A stretch of 64,000 bases of DNA, from NCBI GenBank assembly GCA_028641055.1, contig CM054057.1, positions 580,059,940-580,123,939 on the forward strand, in the 5' to 3' direction. This document shows positions 32,660-44,163 of the stretch, in pieces. The translations under genes and the position numbers were made by a program. A model generated the notes under the pieces. The model ran no database searches and had not been told where the DNA came from. It worked only from the letters and a program-made list of their open reading frames with translations. How positions within the stretch are numbered: position 1 is the stretch's first letter; each line of letters starts with the position of its first letter. This DNA comes from Alopecurus myosuroides (lineage: Eukaryota > Streptophyta > Magnoliopsida > Poales > Poaceae).

Positions 32660-33419
32660 ATCAATGGCATCCCATATCGAATCGACAATTCAAAGCTCAG
32701 AAATTACCCAATGGGAACCCAATCGTGGACGTTGCGTGTCTCCGGACCTAGGTCGTCGCCGCTCTCCATTTCATTCGTATCCATTTCGTCGAGCAGGTGG
32801 CGGGCAGAGTGGTGGAACGAGCGCCCCACCAGCGGCGTCGCAGGACGGCCCGGCGGTGAAGCAGGTGGCCACGCGGAACGGCCGCGGCGGTGCAGGTGGT
32901 GCTGACGGCGCAAATGTGTGCTGCTGCCTGCGACACAGGTGGCGGTGGGGTGCTGGCTGAGGATCAGGTGGCGGTGGAGCAGGTGGTGGTGGTGCCGCAG
33001 GTGATGGTGGTGCCGCAGGTGCTCGTGGCGCAGCAGGGGGTGGTGGCGGTGGAGCAGGCGGTGGCGGCGGCGAGAGCGGCAGCGCACGACGGCGGGTCAA
33101 CTAAATTGGGCGGCAGCGCACGACGGTGGTGGCGGGAACCTCGGGTGTGGACCGTTCAGCATAGTCAACTAACTGCGCGGTCCCATCTGTAAACTCCGGA
33201 CGGTTTCAACGAACTTGCCCGTCCCACCCGGACCCACTTCGCGAAACGGAGTCTGACTCCTCCGAACCCACTTCGCGAAACGGATTCGACTCCAAACTTA
33301 CCGTTCCGGCCTCTTTATAGTAGTTGTACACGGACTAGGGGCAAAACTGAGATAGATTCGACGCTGGGGATAAAACTGAGTAAAAGTGGTCTGTTGTGGA
33401 CAATTCGATAAATGACCCC
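32660..33419 (-). other. MULE 5' flank: GC-rich leader and terminal region
   Basis: Upstream of the transposase on the minus strand lies a GC-rich stretch with CCACCGCCA/CACCACC repeats (32880-33090), CGTTTCGCGAAGTGGGTTCGGA direct repeats (33235-33290) and the element terminus. Pro/His-rich frames here are composition artefacts. No separate gene is supported. Confidence 0.5.
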
Positions 33420-33963
33420 TTGCGATACTATGCTAGCTAGTGGCGATGCTCTGCACAAGTAGGCATGCTAGTTGTGTGTGGTAGCTAGCCCCAACGAGCT
33501 GTCTGTCCCAACTGTGTGTTCGTTTGCTCTGATTGCCTTGTGTTTAGTTGCAATAATTGGAATCTAGGACAGGGTTCCGTGCCCTTATGAGTGGCGAGCC
33601 TGCTATTTTATTCAGCCTCAGGGCTATAAACAAGCTAGTCATAGGGAAGTGAGAAGGCAACTTGGATACATCCACGTAAGCCAAGTTGGTGGCATCTCAT
33701 CATGCATGTAGCTCAGGCTACATTCAAACAGTTTTTCGCACAATGGCACAAAGCAGCCAGAGAAATCAAAGCAAGAGGGGGCCAAATGGTGTTAGTATTA
33801 TACTGGATTGTAATCGAAGCATGAGACATGAGAGAGAGAATTGTTTATGAGATGGTTGGTCTGATCGGAAGTGATTCTGCTGGCCACTAGCTATCTGAAT
33901 GCGGCCGTTTGCAACAGCTTTTTTTGGGCTCCTACGATGCCTGGGGAATTGATCCTTACATTA
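33420..33963 (+). repeat. Segmental repeat copy C, second part
   Basis: From TTGCGATACTATGCTAGC it matches copy A from about 2470 to 3050. It ends in TTA (33961-33963), the triplet duplicated by the MITE. Confidence 0.85.
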
Positions 33964-34311
33964 GAGCTACTCCAATGCTTATTTTTCGTCCAGGCCATAA
34001 GCTGGGACCTACCACTTGTACTTATAGCCTGCCAAAACTTCCACAATGCTTAAGGACATGTTGGGCCATAAGCTGGGACCCGGCATAGGTAGAATCTCAA
34101 AGTATAGTTGATCAGGCCATATGCAAACAGTGCAAGCTTTGTCAGTGAATAGTGAAATATATTGTATAAAATTGTCTTGTGGCCTGGCTATACCGGTATG
34201 GCCAGGTCTTAAGCTTTTTTTCCTATGGTCCATAGCCACTATGTTTAAGGACAGACCATAAGCTTACTTTTCCTCCTATGGCCTAGTCTTATTTCAACAT
34301 TGGAGATGCCC
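33964..34311. mobile_element. Tourist-like MITE, 348 bp
   Basis: The left end GAGCTACTCCAATG and the right end, inverse of GGGCATCTCCAATG, form imperfect terminal repeats. TTA flanks both sides (33961-33963, 34312-34314). Copies A (about 3050) and B (about 8655) lack the insert and read CTTACTTTATGTC. It has internal CATAAGCTGGGACC direct repeats and no coding potential. Confidence 0.9.
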
Positions 34312-35200
34312 TTAAGTCTTTTAGCTTGAAATTAACTAAAATGCCAAAAGCTACTGTAAGGTGCTATTGCTAGCAGCTACAAATAATTTGGCACGAATCC
34401 ACCTGCGTATATGAATTGAACTAAATACCAGATGCCTGGAAACGATGTGCTAAACAGCTGCAGGAACGAATGAACTCCAGAGTTCATAAAGGGCGCTGCA
34501 GGCCCGCACTAACCAAAGAATGTTCTACTTTCACAAGTTTCAGTACATGATTTTTCTTTTTAATAAACAGGGCCGCGGCAACCAAGAAAAAGATACAGAT
34601 TACACGGGATAAAAGAGTTCTTTCAGACAAGATGGCACTCACGGTCGTTAATCACTCGGCGCGCACCTGCAAGAAAATGGCGACGCAGTACATACAAATT
34701 TCAACATTCTTGAAACGAAAATGGGACTGTCGGTGTAACAGACACGTCTCAGGCGGAAATTAAGGCCTGTACGATCGCCGATCAACTGTGCGCATGGCGT
34801 CGCCATCCGCTCATCGCGTCGAACCAGCTGGAAGAACTAGCAAGCTCTTGCACGATCGAGGCGACACGGGATCGATCAAACTTGGCCATCATCTTGGGAC
34901 ATGAAAAGACGGGTGGATGGAAGTGGCAGATGCGCAACCCGTCGTGTCAGTATGACTATGGCAGATGCGCAACCCGTCGGGGGAATATACCGTTTCTATC
35001 CGCCCATGACTTCGGATTTCCAGCATGGGAGATATCGTTTCCAGACCTGAACCTGAGTTGTCAAAATCGGACCAAGAATTCGTCTAAGTGGAAGGATCTG
35101 TTTGGGGATCCTTGACCCCTACGTCTACTCACGTCTCTATGTCTGCCTCTTGGCGATTTTGTCAGGCAACTCTCCTCAGTCTACAGCTAGCGGGGTTTAA
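34312..35200 (+). repeat. Segmental repeat copy C, third part
   Basis: It follows copy A from about 3053 to 4040 with more divergence than copy B (for example, added CAGATGCGCAACCCGTCG duplication at 34928 and 34970). It ends at ACAGCTAG plus CGGGGTTTAA, where the Harbinger-type element begins. The remainder of the repeat is not found on the far side of the nest. Confidence 0.75.
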
Positions 35201-35465
35201 GAGCATCTTCCAGCCGTTGGTGCTCTCAGACCGGTTTTATTGAAAATAGCGGGGTTTAAAAGAACGAGGCATATTTAACAAAAACAGGCAAATCTCGACC
35301 AACTATAAAGAAATTTAGCCGATTTCATTACATATGGCCGAATTCATTACATAAAAGCGTGATTCGAACTTAAAAAACCTAAATCTCGCCTACACTGGTG
35401 GAAAACGAAGCTTTAGTCCCGGTTTGTAAGGGTCTCTTCTCTCGGTTTCCAACCGGGACTAACCC

Positions 35466-35480
35466 CCCCCCCCCCCCTCA
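35466..35480. repeat. Poly-C tract within the CACTA left arm
   Basis: A run of about 16 C followed by (CA)n lies between facing TAGTCCCGGTT and AACCGGGACTA copies. It is probably slippage-prone and could be affected by assembly error. Confidence 0.7.
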
Positions 35481-35697
35481 CACACACACTAAACCCCATT
35501 AGTACTGGCCTGTTACGAACCGGGGCTAAAAGCCCATCCATGCGGCCACGACGGTGAGCTTGGGACGTAGGACCTTTAGTCCCGGGGTTTCTGGCCTTCT
35601 TTTTTTTTTTTTGTCTTTGGAGATTATGGTTTATGTTTTTTTATTTGAGGTTTAAGGTCTATATTTCGTGATTTGGGGAGGGGGGGTTTACGGTTTA

Positions 35698-36574
35698 GTC
35701 GGGGGGTTACCCCCGAGTAGGGTAAAGGCAAGTGGTAAAGGCGACTTACAGAAGAGGGTTTGGTCGAGTAGCCGACTACCCGGTACCTGCTACCCGGTCG
35801 ACTGCTACTCGGTTTCACCTCAAGATGACCAGAAGGAAGAATCATTCAAGTTCTCTCCATTCGAGTAGAAGAGTTGGCCCGAGTAAAATTGGCGGGAACC
35901 TACTCGGGCCAGAAAGTCAAAGGAGCCGTTCTGACACAGGATCCCGCGTATCCTGGTCCGTACTTGGCAGTATTCGAACTACTGTTCATCTGGGACCGGC
36001 CTGCCTGACAGTGACAGCATGGAAGCAGGCCGTGGCAGGATAAGGGGGGCCTACTCTGTGTTTGGCACAGTGATACCAGTCTGTCCCCTTGTTTTGCCCA
36101 ACGACTTTCCAGATGCAGCCAAGATTAGGAACCAAAGCTGTCAGCGGGAACCCGGAAGAAGGACGATGTGCACACTATGTCGACACTTGTCCGTGTTTGG
36201 ACGTATCCGGCTGGGCACCAGGTATATAAGGTGCCCCGCCGCCTCCTGCGTAGGCATCGCATAGAGATCGCATACTGAACAGGGACCCTAATTCTTGACC
36301 TAGTTCATCACAAAGAGAGAAGAGTGGCTACTCGGTAGCAAGAACATTGTACTGTGGCTACTCGGTGAGACACCAGAATACATAGAGAAAGGCAGGAGTA
36401 GGGGTTTTACCTCCTCACGAGGGCCCTGAACCTGGGTAGATCGTGTTGTTTGCAGTGTTTACTTCATACCTCACGCGGCTACTCGTCGCGTGATCCCTCC
36501 CCGAGCACCTCCAGCGTCCTTCGTCCCCACATCTTTAGCCATCCCATGGCATCTGCCGTGACACCACCACGACA
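35698..36574 (+). repeat. Gypsy 5' LTR
   Basis: It starts GTCGGGGGGTTACCCCCG (an internal GGGGGTTACCCCC palindrome) and ends CCACGACA. It has a probable TATA GGTATATAAGG (36221). About ten small differences from the 3' LTR are visible, half of them indels. Confidence 0.93.
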
Positions 36575-36576
36575 GT

Positions 36577-36593
36577 TGGCGCCCACCGTGGGG
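36577..36593 (+). promoter_or_regulatory. Gypsy primer-binding site
   Basis: TGGCGCCCACCGTGGGG, two bases after the LTR, is the usual form of plant gypsy primer-binding sites. Confidence 0.85.
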
Positions 36594-39175
36594 CAACCAG
36601 CGGCGCTGGCTGGAGTTTCTGTTCGGACGGGATCTTCTTCAGCGGAGCGCGTGGTCTGTGGCCTTGTCCACAGATTCGGCTCCTTCGACTTCGTCACCGA
36701 CAACGCCGGCGATTTCGGCGGCATGGCCATGCCGGAGGGCGGCTCGGTGATCTCCTTCGGCTCTCACCTCGTCTACGTCGCCACCGTCGCCAACCGCGCG
36801 TATCCCGAGCTGGTGCATGACGCGGAGGATCCTCCCGCGGTGATCGCTGCTCGCGGAAGGCCCGCGTGCCGCTCTGCGAACTGCGCTGAGGTGATGGTGG
36901 CGGGCTTGGCGGCAAACACTGGCGCAGCCGCTACTGGCGCTGCGGCCGTCGTCGAGGAGATTGATGCACCGGCTGCTGGTGGCAGGGTTCACCGGCCCTA
37001 CGAGAAGGAGAGCAACTTGCCGCCTTCCACGTCTACGGTCATTCCCGCTCGGCTACGCGACCTGGCATGCCACTCCCACCGACATCGAGCTCCTGGCCAT
37101 GAGGGAGCAGCTCGAGCGGCAACGCCTGGAGCTGCTTGCCGAGCAGGCGGAGTTGGATAAGGTGAGGTTGGAGTTGAGTCTAGATCAGCTCGAGTACAAC
37201 AAGGCTCACGGCTTCACGCCAGTCGCTAGGAGGCCTAGCAGAGTAGTGCCACTCGGCGCAACCTTGGTGCCGAGATGGCGACAGTTGTAGAGGCTCCTGC
37301 TCAGTCCGCCACCGCAAACACCTCCACCAGGCCCAGATATAGCACACCCGCCAAGACACTTAGAGCCGCAGGCTGTAGCTGCCGAGTTGCCTCGCCTAGA
37401 TGGCGATGCGCGTGTTAGGCAGCAAGAAAGACTCAACGAGTTGGTGTTGGAGGCTGCTAGGCAGAATGAGGAGTTCCGGAAGGCCAACCCGGGTGCTGGG
37501 GCTTCGCAGGTGGTTCACTCGCACGCGGCTAGATCTAACGATCAGGCCTCGTCTCCGCATCCCAGCCGCGAGAAGAGCCGCAGCGGGCGTTCGGGCAGAG
37601 ACAGGCAAATGCAGGTGTATGACCCGGCTGCTGCCGCAGACAGCTTGCTGTGCCGCAGCAGCCCGGGCAGGAACACAACGCTGCAAGAGCAGGCTCTCAA
37701 GCCCACCAAGCTCAAAGCCGTGCCCGAGATGCTGCGCGTCCAGGTCCTTCTCGGCAACCCGCAGCTCAGCCTACTCGGCAGAGGCAGCAGCCGCGCGCAG
37801 TGGCACCAGTCGCCAACCCGGTGGAGCAGCCTGCAGCTGTGCAGGTGGACAGGTATGATGATGGCTACTCGGCCATGGAGATGGCTGGCTATGATGTCCA
37901 TGATCGTGTTGGCGAGCGCATGCTGGCGCCTGGAGATGCGAGGCATCAGTTGGACCGGATCAGCTTGTCGGCGCGGCTGGAGAGCACGGGTCCTCCCGGC
38001 CCCGAGTGCTTTGGCCCGCGCATCATGAACGAGCCGTCCGTGAAGAACTTCCAGCTTGCTAGAGGCACCAAGAGCTACAATGGCAGCACCAAGCCTGAAG
38101 ATTGGCTCAATGACTATGTCACCGCGGTCCATATCGCGAATGGCAACAGAAGATGGGCTGTGCGCTATGTTCCGCAGATGCTAGAGGGTCCAGCCCGCAC
38201 TTGGCTCAACAACTTGCCCAAGAACAGCATCAACTGCTGGCTGGACTTCTCGGATGCCTTCATCAGCAACTTCACGAGCACATACAAGAGCCGAATAGGC
38301 CACAGCAGCTATCAGCTTGCAGGCAGCGAGAAGAGACAGACCGAGAATATCTTACTCGGTGGAGCACATTGAGGAACACCTGTGAGGGTGTGAATGAAGC
38401 ACAGGCCATCACTTGGTTTGCGCAGGGATGCAGGCATGGCAGCATGCTGTGGCAGAGATTGCAGAGGGAGATGCCGAACACTCTGGCGGAGACCATCAAG
38501 ATTGCGGATCAGTACGCACTTGGTGATCCCACTCAGCCACTGATGGACTCCTCTGAGCCGAGAAGAAACTTCAGCAACAGCAAGCGCAACGAGTTCCGCA
38601 ACAAGCGCCGAGTAGATACTCGGTATGATCCTGAAGAGGTGAATGCAGTGACTGTTGGAGCTGGTGGCAGCCAGAGGCAGAAACCTGCTGGAGCCTACGG
38701 GCAGAACCAGAACCAGGGCCAAGGCAACAAGAAGCCATTTCGCACCTCTCAGTCGGGTAGCGGGAACTCCGAGCAGCCGAAGAAGTTTGTCTTTGATGAC
38801 ATGAAGGATGGCCCATGCAGCTTTCACACTCACCACCCCTCGAGGCCTGCTAACCACACTACTCGGCAGTGCGAGTGGTGGGAGATCAAGAGTGATGGCT
38901 TGCCTCCTCCTCCTCCTCTGCCAGCGGCCAATGCCAATGTGCAGCCTACTCGCGCACCCGCAGCTCGGCCGCCAGTGTACCCGAGAAGAGAATGTGAACC
39001 AGGGCTTTAGGAGCCAACCAAACTTCAACAATGAGAGATACCGCAACAACAACAACAACTACAACCGCAACAACAACAAGAGGCAACAACAACAACTACC
39101 AGGGCAACAACAACAACGGAAACAATGGGGCGGAGGCTCCAATCAGTACCAAGACACCATGAGAGCTACATGATC
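36594..39175 (+). pseudogene. Gypsy gag region, frameshifted
   Basis: The leader part contains a coiled-coil stretch (LLAMREQLERQRLELLAEQ near 37100, RLNELVLEAARQNEEF near 37430). Capsid-like Gag follows: FQLARGTKSYNGSTKPEDWL and PARTWLNNLPKNSINCW (38050-38260), then in another frame REYLTRWSTLRNTCEGV and AITWFAQGC (38340-38440). Next is a Gln/Asn/Gly-rich basic part and a His/Cys-bearing segment CSFHTHHPSRPANHTTRQC (38817). (AAC)n coding for Asn/Gln runs lies at 39020-39130. Gag would package element RNA. At least four frame changes separate these blocks, so no full Gag can be made. Confidence 0.85.
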
Positions 39176-39179
39176 TTCA

Positions 39180-42100
39180 CTTCTGAGCCAGTCGACAAGC
39201 AATCACAGCACAGGCGGGCCATGGAGGTCAATGCAGTGATTCCTGCTGTCCCTCACTACATGTATGGTGTGACCAGGAGATCAGGTGGACCCGAGCATCA
39301 TCCCAAGGTGATGCCCAATCCGGGTAGCTACGCCTTGGTGCTGGATCCTACCTTCCTGGGTCCCGAGAAGAATGTGAGTTCAGCAAGGTGCTAATCGACA
39401 ACGGCAGCAGCATCAACATTGTGTACAAGGACACACTCGAGAAGCTTGGCCTGGCCGAGAACATGATGCTGCCTAGCAAGACCACCTTCCATGGCATTGT
39501 GCCCGGGATCTCGTGCAACCCGATTGGCCGAGTGTGGATCGATGTGCTATTCGGCACCAGGGAAAACTGCGCACAGAGCGCCTGCAGTTCGAGGTGGTGG
39601 ATCATCAGAGTCCTTACCATGCTCTACTCGGCAGGCCTGCTCTGAGCAAGTTCATGGCCTCTACCCATGTTGCATATCTGAAGATGAAGATCCCTGGTCC
39701 CAATGGCATCATTACTTCTCTGGTGATTACAAGAAGTCCATGGAGTGTGCTCTGCTAGCTCCCAGTTGGCGGAGTCGATGGTGATTGCTGCCGAGAAGAA
39801 GAAGATGTATGAGGTGGTAGCTATGGCGCAATCCGCGCAAGCTGGCGCGCAAGGTGTGCCGAGTACCCAGCACGGCACTGCTTTTCAGGCTGCCAAGGAG
39901 ACAAAGAAGGTCCAGGTCGACCCCGAGTTCCCCGACCGCGTAGCCATCATTGGCTCCGGGTTGGCGGAGAAATAGGAAAGCGAGCTCATCCACTTCCTCC
40001 GTGAGAATCGGGATGTATTCGCCTGGTCCAATGAAGATCTACCAGGAGTCCCGAGGGAGTTGGTTGAGCACTCATTACATGTGCGTCCTGACGCCAAACC
40101 AGTGAAGCAGGCTATGCGCCGCTTCGGAGATGAGAGAAGGAAGGCCATTGGTGACCAGATCACCAAGTTACTGATAAGCAATTTCATCATGGAGGTGCTG
40201 CATCCGGATTGGCTAGCCAACCCGGTCATGGTCGAGAAAGAAGGAGGATCCCAAGGCTGCCACTGCATGGCGCATGTGTGTCGACTACACCGACTTAACA
40301 AGGCATGCCCCAAGGATCCCTTCCCGCTACCTCGCATCGATCAGGTGATCGATTCCACTGCTGGTTGTGAACTGTTGTCTTTCATAGATGCCTACTCTGG
40401 TTTTCACCAGATTGCACTCAACCCTGCTGATCAAATAAAGACTGCTTTCATTACCCCGTACGGGGCTTATTGCTATCGTGTCATGTGTTTTGGCTTGAGG
40501 AATGCGGGTGCAACCTATCAGAGATGCATGCAGAAATGCTTGCACGACCAGCTCGGCAAGAATGTGCAGGTGTACGTAGATGACATTGTCATCAAAACGA
40601 ATAAAACACATACTCTGCTTGCCGACCTGGAGGAAACCTTTGCTAACCTACGCAAGTACAAAATGAAACTGAATCCGAGTAAGTGCACCTTTGGTGTACC
40701 GGCTGGGAAGCTACTCGGTTTTCTAGTTTCTAGTCGGGGCATTGAAGCCAATCCTTCAAGAAAAGCTATTGAGAGCATGTCTTTACCGAGATCACTGAAA
40801 GATGTGCAGAAGTTTCACAGGTTGCTTGGCATCTCTGAGCCGTTTTCTGGGCCGAATGGGCGAGAAGGCCCTGCCTCTACCAGCTATGAAGAAAAGTGAC
40901 AAGTTTGTCTGGACTCCGCAAGCGGATGTGGCATTCAATGAGCTGAAAGCAATGCTGGCTAGTGCTCCCATCTTGGCTAGTCCTACCCAAGGAGCCAATG
41001 CTGCTGTACATTGCTGCGACTAACCGAGTAGTCAGTGGTGATTGTGGTGGAACGAGAAGAAGAAGGCAAGAGTGTGCAGCGCCCAGTATTACCTCAGTGA
41101 AGTGCTGTCCAGTTCCAAGCAAAACTATCCGCACTACCAGAAGATGACCTATGGTGTGTACCTGGCGCCAGGAAGCTGAAAGCATTATTTCCAGGAGCAT
41201 CCTATCACGGTTGTGAGCTCTGCTCCCATCTCGGATATCATGGGCAACAAGGAGGCGAGTGGAAGAGTAGCCAAGTGGGCAATTGAGCTAGCCGCGTATG
41301 CTCCCGCGTATGCGAGAAGAGACGCCATCAAGTCTCAGATCCTGGCGGAATTTCTTGTGGACTGGGCCGAGGTGCAGTATGAACCTCCTGCTCCAGTTTC
41401 CAATTACTGGAAGATGCACTTTGATGGCTCGAAGGTGAAGGAAGGCCTTGGTGCTGGCGTGGTGCTGACGTCACCTAAGCGAGATCAGCTCAAGTATGTG
41501 TGCAGATTCACTTCAAGGCATCCAACAATGTAGCAGAGTACGAGGCAGTGGTACATGGCTTGCGAGTAGCCAAAGTTGGAGTGCAGCGCATCATATTATG
41601 GTGATTCAGATCTGGTGGTGCAGCAAGTCTCGGACATGGGATGCTCTAGATGCCAACATGGCATCATATCGCTTCCTGGTGCAGTCTATGACTGGGTTTT
41701 TCGAAGGTGTGAGTTCCAGCACATTCACCGAGCAGAGAACGAAGCAGCAGATGAGTTATCCAAGTTGGGATCTTCTCGGCAATCCATCCCGGCGGAATCG
41801 CCTTGGAGCATTTGAGGAAGCCATCCATCAAGCCTTCTCCCAACTCGGAGTCCATATTTGTTCCTTCTCTGCCAAGTGAGGAATCTGATCCCATGGAGGT
41901 TGACTGGAGAGTGCTACAGGAAACCCGGGGACTGCCGTCCTCTACTCGGGGACTGCCATTCCCTACTCGGGACTGCCACTCCCTACTCGGGGACTGCCAC
42001 TCCTTACTCGGGGACTGCCATTCCTTACTCGGGACTGCCACTCCTTACCCGGGGACTGCCACTCCTTACTCGGGGACTGCTGTCCTTAACCCGGGGCTGT

Positions 42101-43493
42101 CGCATTCATTGAGGAGGTCCTTGCTAACCGATCTGGGCTACAGAGAAGCGCTCCCACTCCCCTGAGCAACCACAAGAGCCTGTCCCAATGGAACTGGACG
42201 AACCAGTGTTTCCCACACGGGAGACACCGAGTTGGCTATGCCCATATTATCCTTTCTAAGGGACGGCACTCTACCTGAGATGAGGTGGCTGCAAGGCAAT
42301 TCAGAGAAGATCCAAGGGCTACACTATTGTCCGAGATGTGCTGCACAAGAGAAGTGCCACTGGCGTGCTGCAACGTTGTGTGATCCAGCAGAAGGAGAAG
42401 AGATCCTGATAGAGATACACCAAGGAGAATGCGGGCACCATGCCTCTTCTCGGGCGCTGGTCCAGAAAGCTTTCCGGCATGGCTTCTACTGGCTCACAGC
42501 ACTGCAGCAAGCTGAGGATATCGTGAGGAAGTGCACAGGCTGCCAGATGTTCGCAAGTAAGATTCACATGCCTGCTTCCGAGTTGAAAACAATTCCTATC
42601 ACCTGGCCATTTGCTGTTTGGTGTTTGGACATGGTTGGCCCTTCCAGCCGGCTAGAGGCAACATGACTCACATCTTGGTCATGGTGGACAAGTTCACCAA
42701 GTGGATTGAAGTGAAACCTATTCGGAGGTGTGATGGGGCCACAGCTGTGAAATTCGTGAAGGATATAATCCTGAGATATGGCTACCCGCACAGTATCATC
42801 ACCGACAACGGCACAAACTTTGCTGAGGGAGCAATGGTGCGGTTCTGCAGAGATAAGCATATCCGACTAGACGTTGCGTCAGTCGCGCATCCCGCTTCCA
42901 ATGGGCAAGTTGAAAGAGCAAATGGCATGGTACTGGCAGGCATAAAGCCAAGATTGATAGAGCCACTGCTGAAAACACCTGGGTGTTGGTTAGACGAGTT
43001 GCCAGCGGTGTTGTGGAGTCTAAGGACTACCCCTAACCGGTCAACCGGCTACACACCATTCTTCTTGGTATACGGGGCTGAGGCCGTGTTGCCAATAGAC
43101 TTAGAGCATGACTCCCCCCGAGTAGCCCTCTACACAGAGGTGGAGGCGAGAGAAGCTCGAGAAGACGACGTTGACCTGCTTGAAGAAGCAAGAGAGCTGA
43201 CTCTGTCACGTTCGGCTATCTACCAGCAAAACCTGCGGCGTTATCATAGCCGAAAGGTGAACCCAAGGGTTTTCCGAGAAGGAGACATGGTCCTTAGGCT
43301 TGTGCAGCGCACAGCCGGGATGCACAAGTTGTCTCCTCCATGGGAAGGGCCTTTCATTGTGAGCAAAGCGCTGCACAATGATGCGTACTACCTTGTAGAT
43401 GTGCGCCCACCACAGGCGAACAGGGCAGATAAATCCGGAGAGGAAACCAAGCGCCCTTGGAATGTAGCTCTACTTCGTCGTTTTCATTCGTGA
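39180..43493 (+). pseudogene. Gypsy pol region (protease, RT, RNase H, integrase), broken
   Basis: The protease motif LIDNGSSINIVYKD lies at 39391. Reverse transcriptase covers about 40000-40870 with FAWSNEDLPGVP, SFIDAYSGFHQI, FGLRNAGATYQR and the YVDD box (40575-40586); a TAG at 39973 precedes it. RNase H covers about 41210-41830 with MHFDGSKVKEGLGAG. Integrase has an HHCC finger (HQGECGHH ... CTGCQMF, 42420-42550) and core ITDNGTNF and NGQVERANG, ending in FHS at 43493. Frame changes occur near 40250, 40830, 41030, 41530 and 42645, among others. The domain order fits Ty3/gypsy. It needs helper proteins to move. Confidence 0.9.
41925..42110 (+). repeat. Minisatellite between RNase H and integrase
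   Basis: About nine head-to-tail copies of a 19-21-bp unit GGGGACTGCCACTCCTTACTC. The same words (CTACTCGG, GGGGACTGC) occur at 43558 and just before the 3' LTR, so the unit is derived from element-specific sequence. It lies where pol should be coding and adds frame disruption. Confidence 0.9.
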
Positions 43494-44163
43494 GCAAAGA
43501 TGTGTATGTACCCTCTTATCCGAGTTGAAATTCTACTCTGCAATCTGAAATTGATCTCGGGGACTGCCCCGTCCAAAATTGCTCTAAGTGTTTTTACTCG
43601 GCTTTACCTTTTTGCCTATTCGGTTGCTTCACTTCGAAAATCAAAGGTATTGAGTACTGTGTCTAAACCTATATGCCAACTCTTCGACTCTGCTGCTGTC
43701 CGAAACCCGGCTTCAGGCAAGCAAGAAACAAGCAAAAGGTCATGAGCACAAGAAAAATCGCTAAGGAAGAAAAAGTGTAGGAACCGAGTAGAGTGTTTAT
43801 TACTTTTGTTCTCTGTCTTATCTTTTCGGCTAAGTGGTGGTTACGTTACTATGTTTGTTTCTAAGCGGCTAAGTATTTGCAGCTCGACTCTTTGATTCTT
43901 GTGACTCGAATACCAAAAAAGCAACAAGTTGCGGGTAGAGCAAGATGAGAAGAGAGGGTGAATAAGAAACGCAACTCGGGACTCGCATGGAAACGCAACC
44001 CGGCATTGAGCCAGGGCTGCTCAAAATGATTAAATTGAAGATAACAAGTGGGAAATAAAATTGAGTAGCAAGAGAAAACGTAAATAAGTCTGATACATCT
44101 GCACCCGGCATCCCGGGGATCTGATAAGTGTTTGAGTAAGAAATTTGCAGGATGAAATCAAAT

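Larger units (their letters stand above)
23477..33419 (-). mobile_element. Mutator-like element (MULE), 9.94 kb, with accessory genes and satellite array
   Basis: The outer ends read GGGGTTATTTA (23477) and the inverse of GGGGTCATTTA (33419). Similarity continues patchily inward (CTCAGTTTTATCCC, CGTCGAATC). TTGCGAT is duplicated at 23470-23476 and 33420-33426, extended to 8 bp if one end C is given to the flank. Copy A reads through this site (2470). Contents: a GRF-type zinc finger gene (plus), a charged unknown protein (minus), a satellite array, and a MULE transposase (minus). The array region may be a further nested insertion. Confidence 0.75.

Noticed and set aside
32704..33100. His- and Pro-rich minus-strand proteins
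   Set aside because: Low-complexity CCACCG repeats in the MULE leader give several overlapping frames; none is favoured.
36479..38132. Minus-strand frames opposite gypsy gag
   Set aside because: Mirror frames of the GC-rich gag region, without introns or domains, unlike the real antisense gene at 44164-49070.
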